NCBI GenBank assembly: GCA_963971425.1
Contig: OZ020515.1
Location: forward strand, 8,014,291 to 8,078,290
Origin: Bryoerythrophyllum caledonicum
Lineage: Eukaryota > Streptophyta > Bryopsida > Pottiales > Pottiaceae
Length of the DNA: 64,000 bases
Reading direction: 5' to 3'
Shown: piece after piece, positions 12,130 through 23,101 of the stretch
Layout of the letters: every line of letters begins with the position of its first letter
How positions within the stretch are numbered: position 1 is the stretch's first letter
Translations under genes and position numbers: made by a program
Notes under the pieces: model-generated
Databases searched by the model: none
What the model saw: the letters and a program-made list of their open reading frames with translations, nothing else
What the model was told of the DNA's origin: nothing

Positions 12130-12533
12130 TTAATCCCTCCGGATCCTGACTATTTCATACCAAAAATACTGCCAATTTTAGTGTAAAGGGCGGAAAAGGA
12201 AATTCATAATTTTTTAAAATTTCAATCAATAAGATCTTGATCTAGATTCATAAAATCACATGCTTACAAAATCTCATAAACTTGATAAAAAAAATCCAAA
12301 AGTATTAAAATACAGTATATGGAGATCCGTTTACATTGCTTTTTTTTAAAAAAACCGTGGCTCAAAAAATAAGTCCAAAATTATCCTACATGCCTTGAAA
12401 TAACTTGAAACGCTTCTAAAAACACCAAATTCCATTCACAAGAAGTGCAAGATGGTAATCGTGCATATCGTAATGGAAAATGAATAAATTGTGCTTTACT
12501 AAAAGCCAAAAAATTGGTGTTTCACGTGTTTAA

Positions 12534-13299
12534 CCCTTTCATGACCACGCAACTTTTTTTGGTCTCTAGACCGGTTAAACAACATTTCGCATGAAAATTG
12601 TGAGGAAGTAGATTTTGAACTACAAAGTTCAAATTTGCACATACATTGTACATTTTTTAATAATTGAATCATGACATGGAGTTTTAGAACTCTTGGAATA
12701 TCTTAGAATACATTACTACATACACCAATTACACTTAAATTCAATAAATACCTACAAATACACTGCCACATACTAATTTGTATTTCATACACAAGGAAAA
12801 TGATGTTGGTCTAAAACTTTGATTAAAATTTCTTCCTACGAGACTCTCCAATGTTTTTGTGAATGTTAATCTCCCTATTCAGTTACGAAACTTTTTATTT
12901 TATTTGTATGAGTTTTGGAATATCTTCATACACAATCAAGAAAACAATGAATGAAAATTCATCAAAAAGGATGCATCATCATGTGTTGTATGTAAATGCA
13001 AAGCTATAAATATGTGTAGTGCACGTCTTAACCCTCCTCCATAAACAGTGTGAATTTTCTTGCAAGATAACATTGATTGGCAAAGTTATACACCCTTAAG
13101 CATCCACAATTTTCACTACCAAATTATATAAATTGACTTCAAAAAATTATAACCATTGGAAGTTGTGCAAAGTTTCCCCAAAGTTCAGATCATGGGTTAG
13201 GTTCAACATTCTAGGGCTAGATATTTAAATTAGAATTTCTATTTCCATGAAAAGCAACGCAAATTTTAAGATTGTGGGAAAAGTTCCTGGGCACTAAAG
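12534..13299. mobile_element. TTAA-type element, family F2, inverted relative to the 36.4-kb copy
   Basis: Begins CCCTTTCATGACCACG after TTAA (12530-12533) and ends near GGCACTAAAG. The interior, read on the - strand, follows the element at 36355-37150 (for example 'ccatgatctgaactttgggg' against 'ccatgatctaaactttgggg'). The right TTAA is no longer intact, so the right boundary is approximate. No ORF of note. Confidence 0.6.
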
Positions 13300-13426
13300 A
13301 TGCTCTTTACCAAACTCTAATGGCCAGTAGTTTCCATGGATACTAGTGGCCACACAGCCACATAGTAAGCAGCCAATTAGATCAATGGATGTCAAATTCG
13401 TATCTGTATCTGATACCTGATTCACA

Positions 13427-13523
13427 TACAAAATATGGGGTGCTTCCACCTACAAATTATGGGGTGCTTGCGCATACAAAATATGGCCTGCTTTCATCTA
13501 CAAAAATATGGGATGCTTCTAAC
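13427..13523. repeat. 24-bp tandem repeat, four copies
   Basis: Four head-to-tail units of 24-25 bp, consensus tacaaaatatggggtgctt plus five variable bases (13427, 13451, 13475, 13499). The period is a multiple of three and the short frame over it would read as an octapeptide repeat (TKYGVLPP-like), but the frame is only 60 codons and has no other support. Confidence 0.75.
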
Positions 13524-13912
13524 CCCCTAGAGGACGACATTTCCCTTTTGGAGACAAAATTTCTCATTTGACTGCACATATCTTCAAATCCATCATCCTA
13601 CACAAGTGTAGAAGAAGATCCTACACTTACAGTCTCCAAAAGTTCATTTTGGTAGTTTTTAATCAATGAAGTAGAGATTCTTCAAAAATGTTTTGGTCAT
13701 TTAGTGATGGCATCCAACAACTCAACTACCAATCAACATCCATGGTTTTTCCAACTTACAACTATATTTTCCACTCTCAGTCTTTTGCAGCGCTTTAAAA
13801 TACCACTAATGAATAAATTGCAAACTTATATCTATTGTGCTCTATCTAAGGAGAGTAAATGGGAATATTGTCATATCATGAAATTTATCAGCTAGAGAAA
13901 CCTTCTTCTTAA
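13524..13912. other. AT-rich spacer with no gene seen
   Basis: Lies between the 24-bp tandem repeat and the F3 element. The small open frames have no recognisable product. Confidence 0.4.
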
Positions 13913-14207
13913 CCCTTTAAGGCCAACTGACCATATATGGGTCGTTGTGGCACAAGAATCTTCATAGAAAGCACTACAAGCCACCTCAAAGGAAGAAGTA
14001 GACCATGATTTAGAGTGGAGGAAGATGGACATCTATTGAGACCATCACATCCGCAATCGATGCAAGCATCGGCGAACTACAGTGATTTCCGTGAAATGAG
14101 TTCGTAGATGTTGTGCTAAAATGTACCCTCTGCGTAGAAGTCATTTTGCATGATCTAGAACACTCGTAGATCCTGGCATGCCAAAAAAGTTCATTGGCCT
14201 TAAAGGG
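13913..14207. mobile_element. TTAA-flanked MITE, family F3, 295 bp, intact ends
   Basis: Perfect 14-bp inverted ends CCCTTTAAGGCCAA / TTGGCCTTAAAGGG, with TTAA immediately outside both ends (13909-13912 and 14208-14211). Interior about 265 bp, no ORF. A second, right-truncated copy starts at 34272. Confidence 0.85.
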
Positions 14208-14211
14208 TTAA

Positions 14212-16562
14212 TGATGGTGGCATATGTGGGGCATAATTGAGTTGTTTTCAAGATTCTATTTCTATGTAGATGCTCTTCAACTAAAGTTCGGATGACTTAG
14301 TACAATCCACAATTTTTGGTAGGCCCTTATCTTTCTTCATACTTTTGTAATTTTCTCCTTCCTTATTACACTCTGAACCTAGGTACAACTGGTAATTTAT
14401 GTTATAACTGTCCTTTGGCACCCATAGACATGCATAATCTAGGTCGGCATGTTGGTCGGCAAATTTGCTCATCTTCATCTCTTTCACCAAATTCTTTCAC
14501 CATATCCTCATTAAGGGCCATGAAGGGAAGACAGCCTTGGTTTGTCAAGAAAGGATGGCAAGTTTTGCATGTTGAGAGCTTCCCATTATGTATGGTCCTC
14601 TTGCCATCATCAAGGACAAACATTGGAGGAATGTGATGCCTAGAAACGTTTAAGACTTTGAGTACAATATTAGGTGAAGGCAAATGATAACAACAACCTT
14701 CGGATTGACCATAAGTACAATGGAGATATTGTCAATGTTAAATTCATTCATCAAAATGCCTACATAAATTCATTGACAATTTTTTCTAAAGGTGCACTTC
14801 ATTTCAGAGGGGGTAATCATGTGTATGGTAGGAGTGGAAAAGTTGCTTCATTGAAACTGCTATGTAATATCTGCATAATAACAGCAAACAATGTAACTTT
14901 GGCTAAGAGTTCTTTTGATGAGTAATTCTTCACTACATGAATTCTAAAATCATCATGGTTTATATGCTGATAGTTACATTTGCATTATATTTCAGCTTCT
15001 TGCTTATTGTTGAAAAAATGAAACATGTAATTTAAATTGAACTACAGGAGACCACCCAAGAATCCCAAAATTTCCAACTTGGATCAATGTTAATTAGGGT
15101 TCAAAAACCAAAAATTTATTTAAGGCACAATGAGAATTCTACTTGAGAGACCACCAAGACTCAAGTTCTTTGTGTTTGATAAATATTTACAATAGAAAAT
15201 AAGATTTTTTTTTTATTCAAAACTCATGATAATTGATTCATACTTTGGGTTGCCTATTATGAATAACTCTATTAAGCAATGAGGCGGTGGGTACAAAATT
15301 TTGACCCTACCCATGATAAGTACCACATATTCTACAACACAATTTATGGCTATGGTGGTTTTTGAGCTTTTAAATTTGGCACTTTTGAGACAGAAAATTT
15401 AAAAAATGTTCATAGAGCTTCCATTGCTAATTCTTCATCTTTATGCATTCAATAAGCTCCCTTTACAAAAGCATCTCATACAACGACAATTCCATTATAA
15501 TAGGCAACTTGTGTCCAGAAGCATTTGTTCTCTACAACATCATGTAACAACTTGGATGTCATGAGCCACCTTTTCCTTAGTAACAACTGCTTGAAACAAT
15601 AACCTCTATATATAACATGTAGAGCAAACAAGGTTGTTGTAAAGGGAGCTGACTATATTTCCCTGTAACATTCAATGTGATTTTAGACCCCATTCGGCTT
15701 AAAGAACAGTTTAGGGTTGCTCTACCTTAATGCAACTGTGCACCATCTGACCTTCAAGCATGTGCATTTCCTACAACTTCAAAACTATTAAAAAAACATG
15801 TTGCCTCATTTAGTTGAAAATATTAAAGCTTGTAAATGCTCTTCATAACACTATGTTCTTGTTTTTAAGCCACATAACTAATGCTAGATGAGATTTTGGT
15901 CAATGAAGAATCTGTGATGAGTCTCCAATATTATCCTAATTCCATAGATGTAACAAATCTCTAGACTCTTCAAAAATTTCTAAAAATAAGAGTGAACCCT
16001 GGTGGTCAAGGGTATAGCACTAAGAGTCTAAGACACACCCGTACATGAAGCAACTCAATCACTCACTACAGTACTGACATGGTTTCCATTAACTTGCGTG
16101 GTGAGTCGTGACATCAGCTTTTCAAACGAGCATCACCCAAGGAAACTTACAAACAAATCCACCAGAAATTTCTTCCATGAGGTAAGCTTACGTGTGGAAT
16201 GTCCAAGGGAAGTTACGTGGTCTGCTGTTGTGAACAATGACTGGTGTCACAACACTTGGACATCTACATACTTTATGTCATAGCCTCAGATGTAACTGCC
16301 GCCACTCACAATCACCTTTGTCCAAATGTTCCTGCTTCATCCAATGCAATGCTCCAGAGTACGACCCCATCGTAACTTGTCAGCGTGAAGCGTGAAACTC
16401 TTTCACAATTTAAGAAGTGTCTGTAACTGTAACTGCTTCCTGCTGTTTCAGTTGGATCACTTTTTCATGCCCGAGCCGCCGAGTGCATGGCACTTCAGGG
16501 CCAGCTTCCCTGCAAGGACTCTGCCTCTTTCTTCAAGGCTCTAACACGGCTTGGACTAAAGC
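14212..16562. other. Gene-free stretch with a possible coding relic at 14281-14683
   Basis: Between 14281 and 14683 the - strand has two overlapping frames with ordinary protein-like composition (93 and 69 codons; for example TCHPFLTNQGCLPFMALNED), which could be a decayed exon or transposon fragment. I do not recognise it. The rest to 16562 is AT-rich and I see neither genes nor clear repeat ends. Confidence 0.3.
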
Positions 16563-17255
16563 AGAGGCACCCAATTCCGATCACTTAAGCCAGTTGGGAA
16601 CTCAAATGACATTGTACGTCAAAAACATTCATGTAGGAAGATGTGGAATTAGGAATGAAACTCAACAAATATTTTTTTCAAATTTAATCTCAAAGATTTG
16701 CGATTGATGTAGAATATTTAGAAGCCCAAAAACCACCGGAGCCCATAATTAAACTCTTGAGTAGGTGAGATTTGGTGCCCTCCTTTGCCCAATGCCAACA
16801 AGTGAGAGTGAGTAAAGAGAGAAGACATGCCATGGATAATGGATCACCTTATTGACCCTGGTCGAGCGGTGCACCAAACCTCAGCCTTGGGTAGGTCCAT
16901 TTTTCTGGCCCTACCCGATTTAGGGTTCTAGAGGTTTTTTTTGGTTTTTTTTTTTTACCTCTCGACCGGGGTAAATAGGCAAATCCATGGATAACCAACT
17001 CATGAAGGTACCCAATGCCGATCGGCCTTGTTCGACTTTCGAGGCAAAGCCACCAATGAGAGCTTAATTGAGGTGGAGCAACCCAAAATTGCACACTTCA
17101 TGACCCAATGCCAATAATGAGTGGAGTTTTCAGATTTTGAGTTATCGATTTTGGGTCGCTTCATGCACCATTTCATGCATTTACCATTTTCATGCACCAT
17201 TCCATGCATACTCTACCGGTCGGAATTGGGTGGCCGATCGGAATTGGGTGCCTCT
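16563..17255. mobile_element. MITE family M3, copy 1, carrying a nested insertion
   Basis: Inverted ends AGAGGCACCCAATTCCGATC (left) and GATCGGAATTGGGTGCCTCT (right), perfect over 20 bp; the match may extend about 6 bp outward (taaagc / acctta). A second copy at 47927-48451 matches along its length. The right end also carries a subterminal duplicate of the end sequence (ggtcggaattgggtgg near 17218). No ORF. I could not settle the target duplication. Confidence 0.8.
16839..16984. mobile_element. 146-bp insertion inside M3 copy 1, 9-bp target duplication
   Basis: Flanked by ccatggata on both sides (16830-16838 and 16985-16993). The other M3 copy has the uninterrupted site with one ccatggata (about 48190-48198), so the insertion is proven. 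The ends are imperfect inverted repeats (accctggtcgagcggt against accccggtcgagaggt). A 9-bp duplication fits a Mutator-like MITE. Confidence 0.85.
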
Positions 17256-19936
17256 ACCTTAAATCACTACTAGGCAGGCCTTTTTTTTGGCGAAAAACTA
17301 ACAAACAAGCATTGTTGTCCTGCGTAGATGATTTGGTAGTAAAATTAGAGGGAAGTTGTGTTAGTGGCCACAAGGAAATTTGGTGACCCCAAAAAAAACC
17401 CGTTGCTGCTATAAATTTCACACGGTGGAGGTGTGGACAAAATATACCCCTTGCTATGTTGGAGGAGGGCCTATCTTTACCAAGGTGAGACGTCCAAGGA
17501 TTATTTGGGGTCACATGTCCCAAATTTGACCAAAATTTTCAAAAAACCTCTGAAACCCCCAAAATGAAGAAGCCTTAAAAAAAACGAGGTCCACAATTTG
17601 AAACATCCATAGCAATGAAATAACAAGGCCCCTCTTATACTTCTTTCCTCTCCTTTTCACATGGCAAGGAGCCTAAGACCAAATGGAATTATAGTTTTTT
17701 GGAAAAAGGTGAAAATAAGTTTCAACTACTGTGGTGGAGAGCTTTGCAAACGGATGAAAACTAACATGGTTGCCCACGTGGTGACACTATTTTGAAGATG
17801 AGTTTTTAGAGGTCAAGTTTCTTTGGGCAGCCTCAAAGCCTTGGACAAGAAACTTGGCTTTTAGAATATTCCAACTTGAATGAAGTATCAAGGAATTTTC
17901 TTAATTGTCTTTTTATCTACTTCAATATACCATCCCTTGCTTCAAATAACCAAGTTTTGGGTTGAAACTCTTGACTATCTGGTGCACTACTTTACCGCAG
18001 TGTAAAGAAACCTTAATTATGGTATTTAGTATCAATAACACTAAATACCAATACAAACACTAAAGTTCAACAAAGGCCTAAATGTAGCTAATACCAAATG
18101 TAACACTATTTGTCAATTTTACTAAACTTTTGGAGTAGAAAAAAGTCACATGTGTACATTTAGTGCAAGGTTGACCCAACTCCTAGCTTAGCTTGACATT
18201 TACTATTATACCTCACTACAACACACACTAAATTTCAACTTATGTACATTTGGAGTACAAAACCATATGATGAATCTCAAACCACACCTAATTCAATAGA
18301 AAACCAATTTTCAACTAAAAATTTATGAATGTTTGTGAAGGACCTCAATATCATGAATTTGAAGATATGCTTTGGATCTAGGGATTGCAATATTGTGGAA
18401 GGTGAAAAATAAAAATGATTATTCAGTTAATATTTATATTTGGGTGCTTCAAACATTTTGGTGGATTTTTAAGAGGACAAAGGTTCTACAATGCAAAAAA
18501 ATAGCACTTTATACATTAAATCACTCCCTCCTTGCCTTACTCAATTAACAAGATGTTAGTGAAACATTAATTAGATATTACAATTAATTCAATGTATTGG
18601 CCATGCAATATTTCCATGGTAAATATGGTTGGGGCCCTACATTCTATTTGATAGTATTATAGGATGAATTAAAGTCATTTTGATTGGAAGAAATCAGGTG
18701 ATTGTTGTGATAGTGCTTTCAAAGACCCTTTCTCAAAGTATTATATCTTGAGAAAATTATTACTTATTAATATCAATTAACCTGCAATAATACAATCCTT
18801 ACTTGTTGTACGCACGAGAGGCATCCCAAACTAGGCTTTCATTCCTCTTATTTGAAATGATTTGGATTCATTTCAATACAATGTAAAGGAAAAATCAAAT
18901 AATGCAAAAACATGGAAAAAGTGACTCCCACCTTCCTTTCCTTGAAAATCTCTTCCTAGTTGTTTGTCATCATAGTATAGCATCTTTACCCACACGCCAG
19001 CCTACCTACGCTAAGGCGGCAGACAACAAGGTGGGAGACGCCACGTGTTGCCGATGGTGGGGCTATTATCGTACTGCAATCCCGTTGCCCCACTGTTAGG
19101 TCGTCATTTGCCATCATACGTTAAGAATGTTGTCAAATACAACATCATCGGAAATGCGACATGCCCTCATTTGACACTGCACCCGGTTATATTCTGTGCG
19201 TGGCCCTGCAAAAGTCCGTCATTTGCCATTAAGACAATAAGTCCCCGTAGTCCCCCCGACCGGAGAGCTTGTCCAACGTGGTAAGTCGGCTTGCCCTCTC
19301 CAGCTCTGCAATAGGGCATTTCGTTGGGGGCAGTGGGCCCCAGTGGAGATGTTCTTAGAAATAGAACAAAACAAAACAAAATTAAATAAACCCTCAAAGA
19401 TAAATGCTTAAACCCTAAGAAAATGAGGAAAAGGAAGGGTGAAATCACGTAATTCCAGAAAAAGATTGAGTGTGGAGGAAAAGGCTTTGAAGAGTATGCA
19501 ATTGATTCTCATGTAATATGCTTCAGTGCCGGCACTCTTGAGGATCAAGCAAGTAACTACCTCGCAGAAAGCGAAGTGAGAAAAGCCAGCGTCACCAACG
19601 ACCAGCATCCAAATTCCTAGATCTCCGAAGTGTTCCTGTACCTCGGTAGTACATATTGTGGGAAAACGGTAGATTTATAGACCGGGAAGGAGACGAAGGT
19701 AGACAAGAAGCATCACCGGGGACACTGTGACCGTGACTGACGAGGTTTGCTTGTTGGCGAAAGCATTCATGGCGGTGGGGACTCTGCTATAAGGTCTCGC
19801 GGAGCTCCTCCTCCTTCACCAATTTGATCCCTCGCCACGGCGCTCTCTCCTCCCCACACGCCAGCTTCAGTAGAGCCGCAAATTGTCACATTTGCGTTGG
19901 TTTCATGTTTGTTGGAGCTCGAGGTTGCCTGATTCG
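17256..19936. other. Gene-free stretch and serine acetyltransferase upstream region
   Basis: 17390-17620 has GC-richer sequence that recurs in diverged form at 52556-52745 (ggtgtggacaaaat, tgccccaaatttgaccc), an old repeat. 17640-18990 is AT-rich without features I can support. 19000-19345 is GC-richer and ends cagtgggccccagtggagatgttctta, like the terminus of some plant hAT or Mutator MITEs, but I found no partner end. From about 19640 the sequence is the promoter and leader of the serine acetyltransferase gene, with a possible TATA (tttatag near 19673). Confidence 0.4.
19769..19792 (+). promoter_or_regulatory. Upstream ORF 1 in serine acetyltransferase leader
   Basis: ATG followed by six codons and TAA (MAVGTLL), 145 bp before the main start. 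It counts only if the transcript begins upstream of 19769, which the sequence alone does not show. Confidence 0.35.
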
Positions 19937-19940
19937 ATGA
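19905..19940 (+). promoter_or_regulatory. Upstream ORF 2 overlapping the main start (ATGA)
   Basis: Eleven-codon ORF (MFVGARGCLIR) whose TGA stop at 19938-19940 overlaps the main ATG at 19937-19939 as ATGA. Ribosomes ending here would be placed on the main start. Peptide function unknown. Confidence 0.5.
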
Positions 19941-21205
19941 AGGCGGCAGGAGGGATGGCGGCTTTGTCGCGAGGTGGAGTGATGGTGGAATCCGCCGGGG
20001 GTGGGAATGGGATTCGGTTCTGTGAGCGGGGGTGTGTGAGGTGTGCGCCGGTGTCGTTGGCGATGCGGTCGGACGGGTCGGGGTCGTGCCAGCGGTCGGA
20101 GTGCTCGCCGTCGCCGTTGTCGTCGGCCGGGGGCAATGGCGTGGTGGGGAGTGCGGGGGAGTTGAAGGCGAGGAGGAGGAGTGGTGGTGGTAGTAGTGCG
20201 GGGAAGGCAGTGGCGGCAACGGTTGCGATTTTGATGGAGGAGAGAGGCTCCAGCTATGGGAGTGAGAGGAGTAGGGATGCGCAGTTGCTGAGGGATGTGA
20301 TTCCGATGCTGGAGTATCAGAGTGCGCTGCTGTCGCGAGCAGAGAGTGAGAAGAGCGTGAGTGTTGTGGAGGACCTGCCTGCTCTCGGGGAAGTGGACGA
20401 GCTGTGGCTGAAAATGAGGGAGGAGGCGCGCTGGGATTCCATCAAGGAGCCCGCGCTGGCCAGTTACTTGTATTCGACGATACTTTCGCACAGATCGCTG
20501 GAGAGATCGCTGGCGTTCCATCTCGGAAACAAGCTCTCGAGTAGCACGCTGTTGAGCACGCAGCTCTTCAGTCTTCTGAACGATACATTCATGGAGGATG
20601 CGGAGATACGACGAGCCATCCGCGACGACATCAAAGCCGTTAAGGAGCGCGACCCGGCATGCGTCTCCTACTCCCATTGTTTGCTTAATTTTAAGGGATT
20701 CTTGGCGTGCCAGGCGCACCGAGTAGCCCACAGGCTCTGGAATCAAGGGCGCCACTCGCTGGCGCTCGCCATTCAGAGCAGAGTCTCAGAGGTTTTTCAC
20801 GTCGACATTCATCCCGCTGCCAAGATAGGGTCCGGCGTTCTCTTCGACCACGCCACAGGGCTGGTTGTAGGCGAGACAGCCATCATTGGAAACAATGTTT
20901 CAATTTTGCATCACGTTACTCTCGGAGGAACTGGTGCCGTAGGAGGCGATCGTCATCCGAAGATCCAAGATGGAGTCCTCATAGGAGCTGGCGCAATCAT
21001 TCTCGGCAACATTACAATTGGAGCTGGCGCAAACATTGGAGCTGGTTCCATTGTGCTCATCGATGTGCCTCCGCACACCACAGCCGTCGGAAATCCCGCT
21101 CGTTTGCTAGGCGGTAAACAAAAGCCTGCCAAGTTGAAGGAGATTCCCGGCGAAACCATGGATCATACTTCCTTCATCAAGGATTGGTCTGATTACGTGA
21201 TCTAG
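19937..21205 (+). CDS. Serine O-acetyltransferase (EC 2.3.1.30), intronless, 422 aa
   Basis: Transfers acetyl from acetyl-CoA to L-serine, giving O-acetylserine for cysteine synthesis. The first ~90 residues are Gly/Ser/Ala/Arg-rich and weakly conserved, consistent with an organelle leader, though I cannot say plastid or mitochondrion. Then comes the SATase N-terminal helical domain (ELWLKMREEARWDSIKEPALASYLY, about residues 155-180) and the left-handed beta-helix of hexapeptide repeats (IHPAAKIGSGVLFDHATG through VLIGAGAIILGNITIGAGANIGAGSIV). Catalytic Asp304-His305 in DHATG and His340 in GDRHPKI are present. The C-terminus ends SDYVI; the terminal Ile is what docks in O-acetylserine(thiol)lyase in the cysteine synthase complex. 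No introns, as in many plant genes of this family. ATG 19937 has a weak context; ATG 19955 (residue 7) has a better one and could also be used. Confidence 0.95.
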   Translation: MKAAGGMAALSRGGVMVESAGGGNGIRFCERGCVRCAPVSLAMRSDGSGSCQRSECSPSPLSSAGGNGVVGSAGELKARRRSGGGSSAGKAVAATVAILMEERGSSYGSERSRDAQLLRDVIPMLEYQSALLSRAESEKSVSVVEDLPALGEVDELWLKMREEARWDSIKEPALASYLYSTILSHRSLERSLAFHLGNKLSSSTLLSTQLFSLLNDTFMEDAEIRRAIRDDIKAVKERDPACVSYSHCLLNFKGFLACQAHRVAHRLWNQGRHSLALAIQSRVSEVFHVDIHPAAKIGSGVLFDHATGLVVGETAIIGNNVSILHHVTLGGTGAVGGDRHPKIQDGVLIGAGAIILGNITIGAGANIGAGSIVLIDVPPHTTAVGNPARLLGGKQKPAKLKEIPGETMDHTSFIKDWSDYVI

Positions 21206-22577
21206 ATTTTATACATTCTCTAGTTAGAGTTTGCAGTCCTACACAAATTCGTGTTTGGATTTTTTTGGTCCCTCTTCGTTGCAACGAATATATGCATCTA
21301 AGCATGCTCTCTTCTGTGTTGGCCGGGTCTCGTGTGAATATCCATGAATCATTGTTGTATCTTCTCTTCTCCAGGATCACGTTCGCATGCGCATGTGATG
21401 GATACCGGCAACGGCACATTCGGGTCATATGGCAAGGGGACAACTTGCGTGCGACGAAGCTGAAGTTTGAATGCCGTGGCTAGAATATGCGGCACAGCGA
21501 CACTGGAAATTCACTGGTCGACAGTAAACAGTGAGATTGTATAACGCAATCTCCAATACAGTATATATTCTGCATCTTTCAATATATTCGGTGCAGTGAA
21601 TGTGGACCGAAAGTTATAATCTCTTTTGGATTATATGGCGGAATGTGATGTGCTTGGAGGAGACAACGTCACGTACCGTGCACACCAGCTTGTTCGACCG
21701 AGTCATGGTGAAACGGAATCGATTAATGCCAACGACAAACGGCCCCTAGCAAAGTTCACAGCGAAAAAGGGCTCACTTCTCTTGGAAGAAGTGAAAAGTG
21801 GTACGTCACCTGCCATTACTGGTAGCAATGGCTGTTGATCATATCCACAGCCGTTGATCATGCTCAGCACCGCGGTTGTTGAAGATGCGGCGTCATAGGA
21901 AGCAAGTGGAATAAGAAGTGGCTCTTTGACTCGGGGGGAAAAAGTTTTAACCTCAACATTATCACAGCAATTGGCAGCTGCAGAGTGGTGGAGATCTTTG
22001 GGAGAGGAACACACGACACCAGAAAAGTGACGACTACTGAAGCAAAGAGGACTTGAGCAGGAACGGGACATCTATACGGATGTGTCTCATCAGCAAGATG
22101 ATTTTTTTATTCCCTTTCCTTTAAATTTAGAAAGGAAGAATAACTCAATGGAATGCTGGGTCACTCAGTTACCTGTGCTTGCTTGCACCAGACGAGGAAG
22201 GTAATGCAAAACTCTACTCACCGGAGATTACATCACTTGCTCATAGCGCGCGTGGAAGCTCGACCAAGAGAGAACTGCGTCACAACTCTTAGCTAACGAT
22301 TGTTATGAAGAAATGAAGGAAACGGAAAAAGAAAAAGTCTAATCAGTAAGAACGTCGAAGGAAAAATCACATCAGACCAATCAAAGGATGTAACTATCAC
22401 GTCATACTCTTATTTAATAATATAATGTCGGGAAGTTTGTACACTCTGACCATCAGTCGATGAAGGCGTTTCAGGACAACAGAAGGCGTTTCGACATTGC
22501 CCAAGAGTTACTTAATATTATTGCACGACGTTGCGATGTACTGTACATCAGCACTATGTGGAGAGGATTGCTGTGTA
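21206..22577. other. Serine acetyltransferase 3' flank and intergenic
   Basis: The first few hundred bases are probably 3' untranslated region. Beyond that I see no supported gene; frames such as 21626-21838 (+) and 21703-22071 (-) overlap each other on opposite strands and have no recognisable domain. Confidence 0.4.
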
Positions 22578-23101
22578 CGTGCGGGAAGCGGAAACTTCTA
22601 GTAGAATTTGTGATGTATACAAGGAGATCCTGTCCTCCACCTTTCAGAAAAATGATGTGAATAAGCGTATGGGGAATGTTAACTTCATCCAAAACTCATC
22701 GGTGGCGGTTAAATGGTCCAAGGCGCGTGCGAACTCCTTCGCGACATCGACGTCACGAAGTTGTCACTGAGGTATGCGCCCAATCATCATCGCTCATTGA
22801 GTGCACAATGCAATGCCGACATGTTTATGAATCAACAGGTGGAGGAAGCGGAACCTTCAGCGGATCCTTCTATGAAAACTTGTGAGGATTGCTGTCCGCC
22901 ACCTTACGGAAAAACTGACTTGAATAAGCGTATGTGGATTCTAAACTTCATGCAAGAGTCATCAGTGGCGGTAAAATGGTCCAAGGAGCGTGCGAACTCC
23001 TTAGCGTCATCGACGTCACGAAGTTGTCCAGCTTGTCACTGAGGTAAGCGCCCAGTCATTGAGCACTGCACACAATGCAATTCCGACATGTTTATGAATC
23101 T
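22578..23101 (+). repeat. Tandem duplication of about 260 bp with similar translations
   Basis: Two adjacent diverged copies (about 22578-22834 and 22840-23101). Each has an open frame, in different absolute frames, giving related peptides: NDVNKRMGNVNFIQNSSVAV in copy 1 and KTDLNKRMWILNFMQESSVA in copy 2, both followed by VKWSK-RANS and STSRSC. I do not recognise the protein. It may be a decayed gene or a repeat. Confidence 0.55.

Noticed and set aside
19886-20755. 289-codon frame on the - strand
   Set aside because: Lies entirely opposite the serine acetyltransferase gene and its Pro/Arg/His-rich translation comes from GC-rich antisense.
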